Origin: Lachnospiraceae bacterium NK3A20
GTDB lineage: Bacteria > Bacillota > Clostridia > Lachnospirales > Lachnospiraceae
Assembly (NCBI GenBank): GCA_900107575.1
Contig: FNQX01000021.1
Coordinates: 1-64,000, forward strand
Reading direction: 5' to 3'
DNA length: 64,000 nt
In this document: positions 52,632 to 62,852 of the stretch, piece by piece
Position numbering within the stretch: the first letter of the stretch is position 1
Layout of the letters: each line of letters opens with the position of its first letter
Position numbers and translations under genes: made by a program
Notes under the pieces: model-generated
Databases searched by the model: none
What the model was told of the DNA's origin: nothing
What the model saw: only the letters and a program-made list of their open reading frames with translations

Positions 52632-53804
52632 TCAGATCCTCGCGACGCCGCTTCTTCTCGCCGCCTCCGCAACTGCCTTCGCGACTGCGGGGCCGACTGC
52701 CGGATCGAAGGCCTTCGGGATGATGTTGTCCGGTCCCAGCTCGCTCTCCGGGATCAGCTCTGCCAGTGCCTTCGCCGCTGCCATGTTCATCTCGTCGTTG
52801 ATGTCGCTCGCTCTCACGTCCATCGCGCCGCGGAAAATACCGGGGAACGCCAGCACGTTGTTGATCTGGTTCGGATAATCGGAGCGGCCGGTCGATACGA
52901 TGGCTGCGCCGCCTGCCTTTGCTTCATCCGGGAAGATTTCGGGTGTCGGGTTCGCGCACGCGAATACGATCGCGTCGCGGTTCATGGTCTGCACCATTTC
53001 CTTCGTGAGAACGCCCGGTGCGGATACGCCGATGAAAACATCAGCTCCCCTGATCACATCGGCAAGGCTTCCCTTCTCCATCGACCGGTTGGTCTTGTGG
53101 GACATCTCTTCCTTGATCCAGTTGAGGCCTTCCCTGCCTTCGTAGATCGCGCCGTGCCGGTCGCACATCGTGATGTTGGCAAAGCCGGCCGCGAGTAGAA
53201 GCTTCGTAATGGCGATGGCTGCTGCGCCCGCGCCGGAAGTCACAATCTTCACGTCTTCTTTTCTTTTCCCTACGACCTTCAGCGCATTGGAGAGGCCGGC
53301 CAGCGTGATGACAGCCGTGCCGTGCTGATCGTCATGGAAGATCGGAATGTCGCATCTCTCCTTGAGTTTCCTTTCGATCTCGAAACATCTGGGTGCCGCG
53401 ATATCCTCGAGGTTGATGCCGCCGAAGGATCCGGAGATCAGTGCCACCGTGTTCACGAACTCGTCCACGTCGTGCGTCTTCACGCACAGGGGAATGGCGT
53501 CGACGTCACCGAAGGATTTGAACAGGACGCACTTGCCCTCCATGACAGGCATCCCGGCTTCCGGTCCGATATCGCCGAGGCCCAGCACCGCGGAGCCGTC
53601 CGTAATGACAGCGATCAGATTGTGGCGTCTTGTCAGGGTGTAAGACTTGCTGATGTCGTCCCGGATCTCCAGACAGGGCTGCGCAACCCCGGGCGTGTAA
53701 GCAAGGGACAGGTCATCTTTTGTTTTCACCGGCACCCTGGAAATGACCTCAATCTTGCCGCCCCACTCTTCGTGGCGTCGGAGTGACTCTTTCGCGTAAT
53801 CCAT
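52632..53804 (-). CDS. NAD(P)-dependent malic enzyme
   Basis: A 390-residue enzyme that oxidatively decarboxylates malate to pyruvate and CO2 with NAD or NADP. The short bacterial form begins with SLAYTPGVAQPCLEI, contains FGGINLEDIAAPRCFEIE (metal-binding), DDQHGTAVITLAGL, the Rossmann turn VTSGAGAAAIAITKLL and ACANPTPEIFPDEA. It has no C-terminal phosphotransacetylase-like domain. It is 24 bases downstream of the CDF transporter gene, so the two are probably one transcript, though a functional link is not evident. Confidence 0.96.
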   Translation of the reverse strand: MDYAKESLRRHEEWGGKIEVISRVPVKTKDDLSLAYTPGVAQPCLEIRDDISKSYTLTRRHNLIAVITDGSAVLGLGDIGPEAGMPVMEGKCVLFKSFGDVDAIPLCVKTHDVDEFVNTVALISGSFGGINLEDIAAPRCFEIERKLKERCDIPIFHDDQHGTAVITLAGLSNALKVVGKRKEDVKIVTSGAGAAAIAITKLLLAAGFANITMCDRHGAIYEGREGLNWIKEEMSHKTNRSMEKGSLADVIRGADVFIGVSAPGVLTKEMVQTMNRDAIVFACANPTPEIFPDEAKAGGAAIVSTGRSDYPNQINNVLAFPGIFRGAMDVRASDINDEMNMAAAKALAELIPESELGPDNIIPKAFDPAVGPAVAKAVAEAARRSGVARI

Positions 53805-53828
53805 ACATTCCTCCTCATGATTAATGAT

Positions 53829-55019
53829 TTACATCTCGCTGTAATCGCTGTCCATGGCAGCGACAATCTTGTAGCCGGGATAAGCCTTCTGCACGTCGGC
53901 CACCGTCTCCTCGTACGTTACATGCCGGTCAGGAGAGTTGAAGCTCACGACCATGTCGAAACGGATCGTGTTGTTCTCCTCATTATAGTAGAAACCGTGC
54001 ATTTGCAGGATATATTCGTGTGAGAGAACGATACGCTTCACATTGCGCTCGATCTCGGCAGCCTTGTTGTTCTTCGTGTTCATGGAGTAAACGCCGATCG
54101 CAGTCAGAACGACGTGGTTCTCCTGATACACCTTCACCTGAATCTGGCGCAGCAGCTCGTCCAGCTCATTCGCGGAATAAGTATCCGGCACCTCGATGTG
54201 AATGGAGCCGTTGTATTTATCCGGGCCGTAATTGTTGAGCACGAGATCGTACGCACCGGAAACATCCGGGAAGCTCGTGACTGTCTTCTTGATCGCCCGC
54301 GCAAGATCCGCGTCAGCCCGCTCGCCGAGGATTTCGGAGATCGTGCTGCGCAGCATATCGAGGCCGCTCTTGATAATGATGACGGCGATAATGGCGCCGA
54401 GCCACGCCTCGAGACTGATCTTCGTGAGGAGGTAAATGACGGCCGCGAGCAGAGTGGACGCGGAGATCACAGAGTCCAGCATCGCGTCAGCCCCGGAGTT
54501 CACGAGGGAGTCGGAGTTCACCTTTTTGCCTGTGCTCTTCACGAACCGCCCGAGAACGATCTTCACGATCACGCCGACAGCGATGATCACGAGCGCCACC
54601 GCGCCGTAGTCGGGCGTCACCGGGTGGATGATCTTCTTCACGGATTCTTCGAGCGAAGTGATACCTGCGTAGAGAACGATGATGGCGATGATCATCGCGG
54701 AGAGATATTCGATCCTGCCGTAGCCGAAGGGATGTTTCTTGTCCGCTTCCCGCCCCGCGAGCTTCGTGCCGACGATCGTGATGACACTTGATCCCGCGTC
54801 GGAGATGTTGTTCACGGCATCCAGCGTGACCGCGATTGAATGGGACAGAATGCCGACCATCGCCTTGAATGCCGCCAGACACACATTGGCAGCGATGCCG
54901 ATGATGCTGGTCCTTACGATGATCTTATCTCTGGAGTCGTTCTCCTTCACGGCTTTGGCGACTTCCTCTTCCATGCCCTGCGCCGTCAGCAGGTCTTCCG
55001 TTGCCTTGAGACTTCCCAT
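53829..55019 (-). CDS. Cation diffusion facilitator family transporter
   Basis: A 396-residue membrane metal exporter with about six helices (SIAVTLDAVNNISDAGSSV) and the family metal segment HPFGYGRIEYLSAMIIA. The motif D..NN..D in helix two and HxxxD-like residues in helix five (SLVNSGADAMLDSVIS) form the metal site for Zn2+, Mn2+ or Fe2+. A long C-terminal cytoplasmic domain (about 290-396) exceeds the usual CDF tail and might bind regulators. I chose the ATG at 55019, with AAGGAG upstream; the longer frame lacks a ribosome site. The malic enzyme gene follows. Confidence 0.93.
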   Translation of the reverse strand: MGSLKATEDLLTAQGMEEEVAKAVKENDSRDKIIVRTSIIGIAANVCLAAFKAMVGILSHSIAVTLDAVNNISDAGSSVITIVGTKLAGREADKKHPFGYGRIEYLSAMIIAIIVLYAGITSLEESVKKIIHPVTPDYGAVALVIIAVGVIVKIVLGRFVKSTGKKVNSDSLVNSGADAMLDSVISASTLLAAVIYLLTKISLEAWLGAIIAVIIIKSGLDMLRSTISEILGERADADLARAIKKTVTSFPDVSGAYDLVLNNYGPDKYNGSIHIEVPDTYSANELDELLRQIQVKVYQENHVVLTAIGVYSMNTKNNKAAEIERNVKRIVLSHEYILQMHGFYYNEENNTIRFDMVVSFNSPDRHVTYEETVADVQKAYPGYKIVAAMDSDYSEM

Positions 55020-55176
55020 GTTCTCCTTTCCCGTCGATTTTCCAGGACCGATAACCCTTGCGGATTGTAACGCCCGCCCCGGCGAAATGCTATACTGATT
55101 ATAACAGTTGCGATTCAATACACCTGAGTTTACAGCTGTTCCGGCGAAAACAAAAGGGCCGCAGAAAGGATTGTGC
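55020..55176. promoter_or_regulatory. Divergent region between CDF and YwaF-like genes
   Basis: Contains the ribosome sites of both genes (AAGGAG on the minus strand, AGAAAGGA on the plus strand). TATACTGATTATAAC near 55090 is a candidate -10 region for the plus-strand gene. Confidence 0.4.
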
Positions 55177-55998
55177 ATGTTCCGCTACTTCTGGCTGGAG
55201 GGAGAGGACGTCCCCACCGGCGTAGGCTTCGGCTTATTCACATGGCAGCATTTCGCCGCCGTACTTGTCTGTGCCGTGGGTGTATTCTGCCTCTGTGCTG
55301 TTTTCCTCAGAAAGAGCGCAAGGACGCAGGCGAAGATCCTGAAAATCACCGCCATCCTGCTCCTTGTCGGGAACCTTGCGCGGGATCTCTTCCTCTCCAT
55401 CATCGGTCACATGTCACTCGACTATCTCCCGCTCCATCTGTGCAGCTTCGCAATCTTCGTCTACCTGGTGCACGCGTTCCTGCCGGAAACCTATTCCACG
55501 TCCATTTTTTGTGAGGACAGGCAGAAGCGTGTCTATGTATATTCCTCGCCCTTTCGCAGCGCACTCGCTGAGATCGGGCTGGTGCTTCTCATGCCCGGCA
55601 CAGTCTGCGCACTTATTTTCCCGGACTGGTCCTGGTACCCGATGTGGAATTTCATGAGCCTGCACAGCTTCCTCTGGCACGCCGTCCTGATCGCCTACCC
55701 GCTCATGTGCCTTCTCTCCGGGCGGGTGCAGCCGCGCATCTCGCATATATGGATGCCAATTCTGTACCTGGCGATCCTCGTGCCGCCCACCTACCTGTTC
55801 GATGTGCTGACGGGCTGCAATTACCTGTTCCTCCTCCGGCCCGTCCCCGGCACGCCGCTGCAGTGGCTGAGCGACAGCCTCGGGCCGTATTGGCTCATCG
55901 GCTACGCCATCCTCGCCTTCTCCGTCATTCTCGCGATCTATCTCGTGATCGAACTCATCCGCCACATTGTGATGACAAAGATACACCATCCTCGTTGA
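55177..55998 (+). CDS. YwaF/TIGR02206-like integral membrane protein
   Basis: A 273-residue membrane protein with six or seven helices. The conserved region FGLFTWQHFAAVLVCA, LPLHLCSFAIFVYLVHAF and FMSLHSFLWHAVLIAYPLMCL, with a conserved LHLCS and HSFLWH, fits the YwaF (TIGR02206/TMEM164-like) family of unknown function. I chose the ATG at 55177, with AGAAAGGA seven bases upstream. It is divergent from the CDF gene, and both promoters would lie in 55020-55176. Confidence 0.8.
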   Translation: MFRYFWLEGEDVPTGVGFGLFTWQHFAAVLVCAVGVFCLCAVFLRKSARTQAKILKITAILLLVGNLARDLFLSIIGHMSLDYLPLHLCSFAIFVYLVHAFLPETYSTSIFCEDRQKRVYVYSSPFRSALAEIGLVLLMPGTVCALIFPDWSWYPMWNFMSLHSFLWHAVLIAYPLMCLLSGRVQPRISHIWMPILYLAILVPPTYLFDVLTGCNYLFLLRPVPGTPLQWLSDSLGPYWLIGYAILAFSVILAIYLVIELIRHIVMTKIHHPR

Positions 55999-56148
55999 TC
56001 TGCGGAATGAGCATGGCTCTCAAGCAGCAGTTCACCTCCAATCTTCCTGAGTTGTAGCACTCACGATTCCTGTACTAACCGCTGTGCTGTGTGCAGCTGC
56101 TGCGTATGCTGCGCGAAGATTTCGCAAGCGAGCAAACATTGCCTTCAC

Positions 56149-58476
56149 TCAGTTCAGCCCCCGCATGCTCAGCGCGATGCGCTTCTTGCCCGCGTCGACT
56201 TCCAGCACCTTCACGTTCACGATGTCTCCTACCTTCACGACGTCGAGCGGGTGCTTCACATAGTGATCCGAGAGCTGAGAGATGTGCACCAGTCCGTCCT
56301 GATGGACGCCGATGTCGACGAACGCGCCGAAATCGACGATGTTGCGCACCGTGCCCTTGAGTTCCATTCCCGGTTTCAGATCCTGCATGGACAGAACATC
56401 CTTGCGCAGCACCGGTCCCTGCACCTCGTCGCGGGGATCGCGGCCGGGCTTCTCCAGCTCTGTGATGATATCCTGCAGCGTGTACTCGCCAAGGCCGGTG
56501 TCAGAGGACAGCCTCTGCATGACAGCCTTGGTACCTTTATTCCCGCCCGCGCCGGCGCTCTGGATTCTCTTCTCGATATCAGAAGTCTTTCCTTCCGCAA
56601 CGTCGCTCTTCGTGTATCCCAGCTCTTTCAGGAGGTTCCTTGCCGCGTCGTAACTCTCCGGGTGCACCGCAGTCATGTCGAGAGGCTCTTCTCCGCCGCG
56701 GATTCGAAGGAAGCCGGCACACTGCTCATAAGCCTTCGGCCCCAGGCCTTTGACCTTCAGGAAATCGCGCCTCGTGCGGAATCTGCCGTTCTCCTCGCGG
56801 TACTGCACGATGTTCTTCGCAATCGTCTTTGAGATCCCGGAAATATAGGACAGGAGCGCCGCGGAGGCCGTGTTGGCGTCGACACCGACATTGTTCACGC
56901 AGTCCTCAACAACGCCGGTTAAGGTATCACCGAGTTTCGTCTGATTCATGTCATGCTGGTACTGCCCGACGCCGATGGAGCGGGGATCAATCTTGACGAG
57001 CTCCGCCAGAGGATCCTGCACTCTTCTTGCGATCGACGCCGCACTCCGCTGTCCGACGTCGAAATTCGGGAATTCCTCCGTCGCGAGCTTGCTCGCGGAA
57101 TAGACCGAAGCGCCGGCCTCGTTCGTGATGACGTACTGGATCGGCAGTTTCGACTCGTGGATGAAATCTGCGATCACCTGCTCTGACTCACGGGACGCCG
57201 TGCCGTTGCCGCAGGAGATGAGGCTCACATGATATTGGAGGCAGAGCTTCTCGAGGACGGCCATGGCTTCCTTCACCTTGTTCTGCGGCTCCGTCGGGTA
57301 AATGACCGTCGTATCCAGGACTTTGCCGGTCTCGTCGACGACGGCGAGCTTGCAGCCCGTGCGGAAAGCAGGATCCCAGCCGAGGACGACTTTCCCGCCG
57401 ATCGGCGCCTGCATGAGGAGCTGTTCGAGATTGGAAGCGAACACCTTGATTGCGCCGTCCTCCGCCTTGTCCGTGAGGTCTCCACGGATCTCCGTTTCAA
57501 TCGAAGGTTTGATGAGGCGCTGATAGCCGTCCGTCACCGCCGCCCTGATGTAAGGCGCGGTCACGGGATTCTCCTTGAAGACAATTCTCGGTTTCTGTGC
57601 GGAAGAGAGGGCACGAAGATCCGCAAAGGAGTGCACCTCCTTCTGCCGCGGCTGCTCCGCCGCTTTCCGGGAATTGAGACTTTTATAGAGGTGGTCTATG
57701 ATCTTCTCTTCCGGTGCCTCAATGTGTACTGAGAGGAATTTCTCCTTCTCCCCGCGGTTAATCGCGAGAATCCGATGCCCCGGGATCTTCCCGATCCGCT
57801 CGGAGAACTCGTAATAGTTCCGGTACACCTCTTCCCTTTCGGCGAGCTTCTTATTCACGGGCTCGCCTGTTGTTTTCCCTTTCGACGCTCTGGTCTTCGC
57901 CTTTTCGGAAAATAACAGGCCTTCCTTCACCGTGATGTCGCGAATCCACGCACGGAAATCCGCATTGTCCGACACCGACTCCGCGATGATGTCCTCCGCC
58001 ATCCGGATCGCGGTATCGACATCAGGAACCTCCTCCTTGGCGCTCACATACTTCGCGGCCTCTTCCGTAACCGGGCGCCTCGCGTTCTCGGAGAGAATGT
58101 ACGCCGCGAGGGGCTCCAGGCCCTTCTCCTTCGCGATCATCGCACGGGTCCTCCGCTTCTGTTTATACGGGCGATAGAGATCCTCGACGGCAGTCTGCGT
58201 CATCGCAGCGTCAATCGCTGCGCGCAGCTCATTCGTGAGTTTCCCCTGCTCCTTGATCGACAGCAGAACGGCAGACTTTCTCTCCTCAAGGCCTCTCAGA
58301 TAACGCAGCCTCTCATCGAAGGCGCGCAGCTGCTCGTCGTTCATGTTGCCGTGCTGCTCCTTACGATATCTTGCGATAAAAGGGATCGTGTTTCCCTCGT
58401 CGATGAGTTTGATGACGGCAGCGCTCTGCCAGTCCTTGAGCTGCAGCTCCTTCGTAATGACTGCGGTAATGTCCAT
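56149..58476 (-). CDS. tex: Tex-family RNA-binding transcription accessory protein
   Basis: A 775-residue cytoplasmic nucleic-acid-binding protein. Order: N-terminal helical Tex domain (LKDWQSAAVIKLIDEGNTIP, FIARYRKEQHG), a YqgF/RNase H-like domain near 325-450 (GWDPAFRTGCKLAVVDETG), helix-hairpin-helix region (KTIAKNIVQYREENG, FLKVKGLGPKAYEQCAGF) and C-terminal S1 domain (about 695-768; GTVRNIVDFGAFVDIGVH). It is believed to act in transcription and RNA handling. It has no close partner here; GH3 starts divergently. Confidence 0.96.
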   Translation of the reverse strand: MDITAVITKELQLKDWQSAAVIKLIDEGNTIPFIARYRKEQHGNMNDEQLRAFDERLRYLRGLEERKSAVLLSIKEQGKLTNELRAAIDAAMTQTAVEDLYRPYKQKRRTRAMIAKEKGLEPLAAYILSENARRPVTEEAAKYVSAKEEVPDVDTAIRMAEDIIAESVSDNADFRAWIRDITVKEGLLFSEKAKTRASKGKTTGEPVNKKLAEREEVYRNYYEFSERIGKIPGHRILAINRGEKEKFLSVHIEAPEEKIIDHLYKSLNSRKAAEQPRQKEVHSFADLRALSSAQKPRIVFKENPVTAPYIRAAVTDGYQRLIKPSIETEIRGDLTDKAEDGAIKVFASNLEQLLMQAPIGGKVVLGWDPAFRTGCKLAVVDETGKVLDTTVIYPTEPQNKVKEAMAVLEKLCLQYHVSLISCGNGTASRESEQVIADFIHESKLPIQYVITNEAGASVYSASKLATEEFPNFDVGQRSAASIARRVQDPLAELVKIDPRSIGVGQYQHDMNQTKLGDTLTGVVEDCVNNVGVDANTASAALLSYISGISKTIAKNIVQYREENGRFRTRRDFLKVKGLGPKAYEQCAGFLRIRGGEEPLDMTAVHPESYDAARNLLKELGYTKSDVAEGKTSDIEKRIQSAGAGGNKGTKAVMQRLSSDTGLGEYTLQDIITELEKPGRDPRDEVQGPVLRKDVLSMQDLKPGMELKGTVRNIVDFGAFVDIGVHQDGLVHISQLSDHYVKHPLDVVKVGDIVNVKVLEVDAGKKRIALSMRGLN

Positions 58477-58685
58477 AGTTAACTATCCTTTTCCTTTATT
58501 CCCTGTTCGCCAGAATGGCGCTTCCTCTATTATCCGCGATTTGCTCCTTCGCGCAAGGAGTAACAGAATTTTCGCAGCCCGCCTCATTGCATTCGGAGGG
58601 CCTGCTGTGCGATGATAGCTTTGTACGCAAAACTTATAGAATATCTGTGCTGAACAGATGCATCTATGTTGGGGAGGAAAGGAAA

Positions 58686-61139
58686 ATGAACAAATGGACG
58701 AGGTCACTGTACCAGCCGAATCTTCCGCTGTATGAGGGGAAGCCGAAGGTCACCGCATCGCCTGCGCACATCGCGCTCTCGAAAGATGCCGCGAAGGAAG
58801 GCATGGTACTCATGAAGAACAAAGGCGGCGTGCTGCCTCTTGCAAAGGGCGCCAGAGTCGCGCTCTTCGGAAAGGGCACGTTCGACTATGTTAAGGGAGG
58901 CGGCGGCTCCGGGGATGTCACCGTACCCTACATTCACAACATCTACGACGGCTTCTGCTCTCTCTCGGATGAGGTCTCCGTCTTCGAGGGCACGGCAGAT
59001 TTCTACCGCGATTACGTAAGGGACGCTTACGCAAAGGGAGGCGAGCCGGGACTGATCCGCGAGCCTGAGATTTCTAATGAGCTCGTCTGGGAAGCAGCCG
59101 CCTACACCGACACCGCCGTAATCTCCATCAGCCGTTTCTCCGGCGAAGGGTGGGACCGCAAGTCCTCCATGGGCGCGCCGGAAGCTGCCTGGGATTCTGA
59201 CCGCAAATTCATGGATTTGCAGGATTCGATCTTCCCGAAGAGCGACTTCTACCTGACTCCCGAAGAGGAGGCAATGGTCAACAAGGTTCAGGCGAATTTC
59301 TCCAAAGTCATCGTCGTCATGAACGTCGGCGGCATGGTGGATTCCACCTGGTTCAAGAACAATGACATGATCCAGGCTGTCCTCATGGCATGGCAGGGCG
59401 GCATGGAAGGCGGTACCGCCGCGGCAGAGCTCATCATGGGCCACGGCAACCCTTCCGGGAAGCTGTCCGACACCTTTGCCAGAGAGCTCGAGGACTATCC
59501 CTCGACCGCTGGCTTCCACGAGTCCGCCAGCTTCGTCAACTACACCGAGGACATCTATGTCGGCTACCGCTATTTCGAGACGATTCCCGGCGCGGCAGAG
59601 AAGGTCAACTACCCCTTCGGTTATGGCCTCTCCTATACGAAGTTCCGCCTCACACAGATCTCCGCATCCGTGAAGGAAGTCCCGACCGGTGCCGAAGACC
59701 CCGAGGCGCCGCAGACGGAAGAGGTCATCACCTTCCTGACCCAGGTCACCAACGTCGGCTCCTGTGCAGGACGCGAGGTTGTCCAGATTTACGCCGAGGC
59801 GCCGCAGGGACAGCTGGGCAAGCCCTCGAAAGTCCTCGCGGGCTATCAGAAGACCAGACTCTTATCGCCCGGTGATTCCCAGTTCATCACCATCGACGTG
59901 CGGCTGAACAGCCTTGCGAGCTACGACGATATCGGGCGCGTGCGCAAGTCTTCTTACGTTCTGGAAAAGGGAGACTATCATTTCTTCATCGGCACCAGCA
60001 TCCGTGACGGCGAAGAGAGCCCCTTCACCTATACCATCGAAGAGAATCTTACCGTCCTGCGCCTCGTATCCCGCATGTCGCCGACAGAGCTCCCCATGCG
60101 CCTGCGCGCTGACGGAAGCTACGAGAATCTCTCCCTTGGCAAGACGAACGATCCCAATGAGACTGCTCTGGGTGACTGGAATCCGGACGCTGCTGCCGGC
60201 CATGCTCCCGCAGTTCGTGCGGAAGATCGCCGCATGCGTTTCGGCAAGCCCGCGCTGCCGCAATTATCCGATGTCGCGACAGGCAAGATGGAGCTCGACG
60301 AATTCATTTCTAAGCTCCCTGTGGAAATCCTCATTCACCTTCTCGGCGGTCAGCCCAACACCGGCGTTGCCAACACCTTTGGTTTCGGCAATGTGAGTGA
60401 GTATGGCATCCCGAACATCATGACGGCTGACGGCCCCGCAGGCCTTCGCGTCAATAAGGAAACCGGCGTGACCACCACGGCATTCCCGTGCGCTACGCTC
60501 CTTGCCTGCACCTGGGATCCCGACACCACGTACGCGGTCGGCCGTGCCGGCGGTGAAGAAGTCAAGGAGAATAATATATGCGTGTGGCTGACGCCTGCAG
60601 TCAACATTCACAGGAGCCCGCGCTGCGGCAGGAACTTCGAGTACTATTCCGAAGATCCGCTCCTCGCCGGCAGACAGGCAGCCGCCATGGTCCGTGGTAT
60701 CCAGTCGAACAATGTCGCCGCTGCGGTGAAACACTTCGCGCTGAACGATAAAGAGACCAACCGTCGCGACTCGGATTCGAGAGCCTCCGAACGCGCCATC
60801 CGCGAGATTTATCTGAAACAGTTCGAGATCATCGTGAAGGAAGCGCACCCCTGGAGCATCATGACCAGCTACAACATCATCAACGGCCACAGAGCATCCG
60901 AGAACAAGGATCTCATCGACGGCATCCTCCGACAGGAGTGGGGCTTTGACGGCGTCGTGATGACCGACTGGTGGAACAAGGCGGAACACTACAAGGAAGT
61001 GATCGCAGGCAACGACATCAAGATGGCAACGGGACTCCCGGAGCGCCTGCAGGCCGCCTATGACAACGGTCTCATCAACCGGGCACAGTTGGAAAAGGCT
61101 GCGAAGAACGTCCTCGGACTCATCTTAAGAGTCGACTGA
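58686..61139 (+). CDS. Beta-glucosidase, glycoside hydrolase family 3, reversed domains
   Basis: An 817-residue cytoplasmic enzyme. The order is opposite to usual GH3: the alpha/beta sandwich domain comes first (about 18-300, MVLMKNKGGVLPLAKG and LFGKGTFDYVKGGGGSG), then a fibronectin-like domain (about 325-450), and the (beta/alpha)8 barrel with the nucleophile D761 in GVVMTDWWNK last. Such circularly ordered GH3 enzymes are known from ruminal Clostridia. It would hydrolyse beta-glucosides or other beta-linked sugars. I chose the ATG at 58686, preceded by GGAGGAAAGG; the longer frame from 58515 lacks a ribosome site. A strong terminator follows. Confidence 0.92.
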   Translation: MNKWTRSLYQPNLPLYEGKPKVTASPAHIALSKDAAKEGMVLMKNKGGVLPLAKGARVALFGKGTFDYVKGGGGSGDVTVPYIHNIYDGFCSLSDEVSVFEGTADFYRDYVRDAYAKGGEPGLIREPEISNELVWEAAAYTDTAVISISRFSGEGWDRKSSMGAPEAAWDSDRKFMDLQDSIFPKSDFYLTPEEEAMVNKVQANFSKVIVVMNVGGMVDSTWFKNNDMIQAVLMAWQGGMEGGTAAAELIMGHGNPSGKLSDTFARELEDYPSTAGFHESASFVNYTEDIYVGYRYFETIPGAAEKVNYPFGYGLSYTKFRLTQISASVKEVPTGAEDPEAPQTEEVITFLTQVTNVGSCAGREVVQIYAEAPQGQLGKPSKVLAGYQKTRLLSPGDSQFITIDVRLNSLASYDDIGRVRKSSYVLEKGDYHFFIGTSIRDGEESPFTYTIEENLTVLRLVSRMSPTELPMRLRADGSYENLSLGKTNDPNETALGDWNPDAAAGHAPAVRAEDRRMRFGKPALPQLSDVATGKMELDEFISKLPVEILIHLLGGQPNTGVANTFGFGNVSEYGIPNIMTADGPAGLRVNKETGVTTTAFPCATLLACTWDPDTTYAVGRAGGEEVKENNICVWLTPAVNIHRSPRCGRNFEYYSEDPLLAGRQAAAMVRGIQSNNVAAAVKHFALNDKETNRRDSDSRASERAIREIYLKQFEIIVKEAHPWSIMTSYNIINGHRASENKDLIDGILRQEWGFDGVVMTDWWNKAEHYKEVIAGNDIKMATGLPERLQAAYDNGLINRAQLEKAAKNVLGLILRVD

Positions 61140-61239
61140 ACCTCGCGGAATTAAGTCGACTGAGTTTCACGGCACGAAGCAGTGACGTTATTACACAGCA
61201 AGCACCCAGAGTACTGCTGTCCATATGCCAGATATGGTT

Positions 61240-61282
61240 CATGGCGCAGTCCGTACATGTACGGCTGCGCCATGGCTTTTTT
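61240..61282 (+). terminator. Rho-independent terminator of GH3 gene
   Basis: ATGGCGCAG pairs with CTGCGCCAT and inner TCCGTAC with GTACGG, followed by a six-T run. It ends the GH3 transcript and, in the opposite direction, lies 80 bases from the fucosidase stop. A small hairpin (CCATAT with ATATGG, 61221-61237) precedes it. Confidence 0.95.
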
Positions 61283-61361
61283 ATCTATTCTGTACAGCAA
61301 AACTCATGAACCGACAGCCGTGTTCTCACGGCTGGATGCGATATAATGCCTGCTGCCCTTA

Positions 61362-62852
61362 TTACCGGACCGAGACCGCGAAGAATACCGGCGCATCCGA
61401 ATGGACGAACGGTGCATGGATCACAAGGCCCTCCGGCTTCTGTTCCCAGACTGGTTTCTCTTCATATCCCAGTGCGCGCACGGATGCGACGATGCCCGCA
61501 AAATCCGGCTTTGCGTCCGACCTCCCCGCTGCCAGGGAACGGATTGTGATGTCTCCACTCTCAGGGAAGCGCATCGCGGCTGCATAGATCCTGCCGTGGT
61601 TCACGACGAAGCGGAAATCTTCTGCCGTATAAATCTTGTCATTCCGGTCCGTGAACTGGCCTTCCTGTTCTCTCGTCGGGCCTTCGCCGAATATCTTCCA
61701 CGGTCTGCTCCCGTAGACCGCCTCCGCATTCGTTCTCATCCAGTCACCGATCTCTTCGAGCACTCTCGTATCCTCCTCCGTGAAGGTACCGTCCGGCTTC
61801 GGGCCGACATTCAGCAGCATGGTGCCGTTCTTGCTGATCGTGTCGACAAAATCGCAGAGGATGCTCCAGTATTTTTTGTACTCATTGTCCCTGGTATAGC
61901 CCCAGGAATTCTTGCCGATCGCAGTGTCGCTCTCCCACGGGTAAGCGCAGATATCCGCGTACTGCCCCCTCTCCACATCCGGAACCGCGGTGCCGAACAT
62001 GAAGGAGTCGTGCTTATAGCAGATGAGCACCTCTTCTCCCCACTCTGCCGCGCGGTTGTAATAGTACGCTGCGAGCTTCTGCAGATACGGTCTCGCCGCC
62101 GCAACGTGAATCCACCAGTCGAAATACAGCTCCTTCGGGCGGTACCGGTCGATGATCTCAACCGTGCGGATCAGCCAGTCATTGAGGAACGCCTCGTCAG
62201 GCTGCGGTTCCTCGAAGGAGTCGCTCTTGTCATTGTTCTCCATGTGGACAGAAGGCCAGTAGAGATCCCCTGGCTGATCATTCCCCGGAATATCGGATTC
62301 GAATTCCCTGCCCTGTCCCTGGAAGAACCAGTGCTCGATTCTGTGTGAGCTCGCCCCGTTCACGAGGCCCTGCCGTTCCATCTCCTGCGTGAGCTCACCC
62401 AGCACATCCCTCTTCGGCCCCATCTCGTAAGCATTCCAGTGGGACAGCGCGCTCCGGTACATCTGGAAGCCGTCATGGTGCTCCGCAACAGGCACAACGA
62501 ACCTCGCGCCTGCTGTTTTGAATAACGAGATCCATCTGGCAGCATCGAAGTGCTCTCCCCGGAACATCGGAATGAAATCCTTGTAGCCGAAGTCCTTCTG
62601 CGGGCCGTAGGTCGCAATGTGGTGATCATATTCCGGCGTCCCCCTCACATACATCTGCCGGGAATACCATTCGTTGCCAAACGCCGGTACGCTGTACGCG
62701 CCCCAGTGGATGAAGATACCCAACTTATCGTCCCTGAACCAGCGCGGCGTCTCGTGCGCAGAGAGCGACTCCCAGTTGTCGCTGTACGGTCCCTGTGCGA
62801 TCACAGCATCAATCTTCTGCAGATAAGCATCCTGGTCATAGTGCATCACCAT
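61362..62852 (-). CDS. Alpha-L-fucosidase, glycoside hydrolase family 29
   Basis: A 496-residue cytoplasmic GH29 enzyme that releases L-fucose from host glycans or plant oligosaccharides. The N-terminal barrel has HWGAYSVPAFGNEWYSRQMY, EHHDGFQMYRSALSHWNA and the nucleophile D245 in KELYFDWWIHV. A beta-sandwich domain ends the protein. No signal peptide is visible. Its ATG, with AGGAGG six bases upstream, overlaps the end of the DUF2089 gene by 17 bases, so the two are coupled. Confidence 0.95.
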   Translation of the reverse strand: MVMHYDQDAYLQKIDAVIAQGPYSDNWESLSAHETPRWFRDDKLGIFIHWGAYSVPAFGNEWYSRQMYVRGTPEYDHHIATYGPQKDFGYKDFIPMFRGEHFDAARWISLFKTAGARFVVPVAEHHDGFQMYRSALSHWNAYEMGPKRDVLGELTQEMERQGLVNGASSHRIEHWFFQGQGREFESDIPGNDQPGDLYWPSVHMENNDKSDSFEEPQPDEAFLNDWLIRTVEIIDRYRPKELYFDWWIHVAAARPYLQKLAAYYYNRAAEWGEEVLICYKHDSFMFGTAVPDVERGQYADICAYPWESDTAIGKNSWGYTRDNEYKKYWSILCDFVDTISKNGTMLLNVGPKPDGTFTEEDTRVLEEIGDWMRTNAEAVYGSRPWKIFGEGPTREQEGQFTDRNDKIYTAEDFRFVVNHGRIYAAAMRFPESGDITIRSLAAGRSDAKPDFAGIVASVRALGYEEKPVWEQKPEGLVIHAPFVHSDAPVFFAVSVR

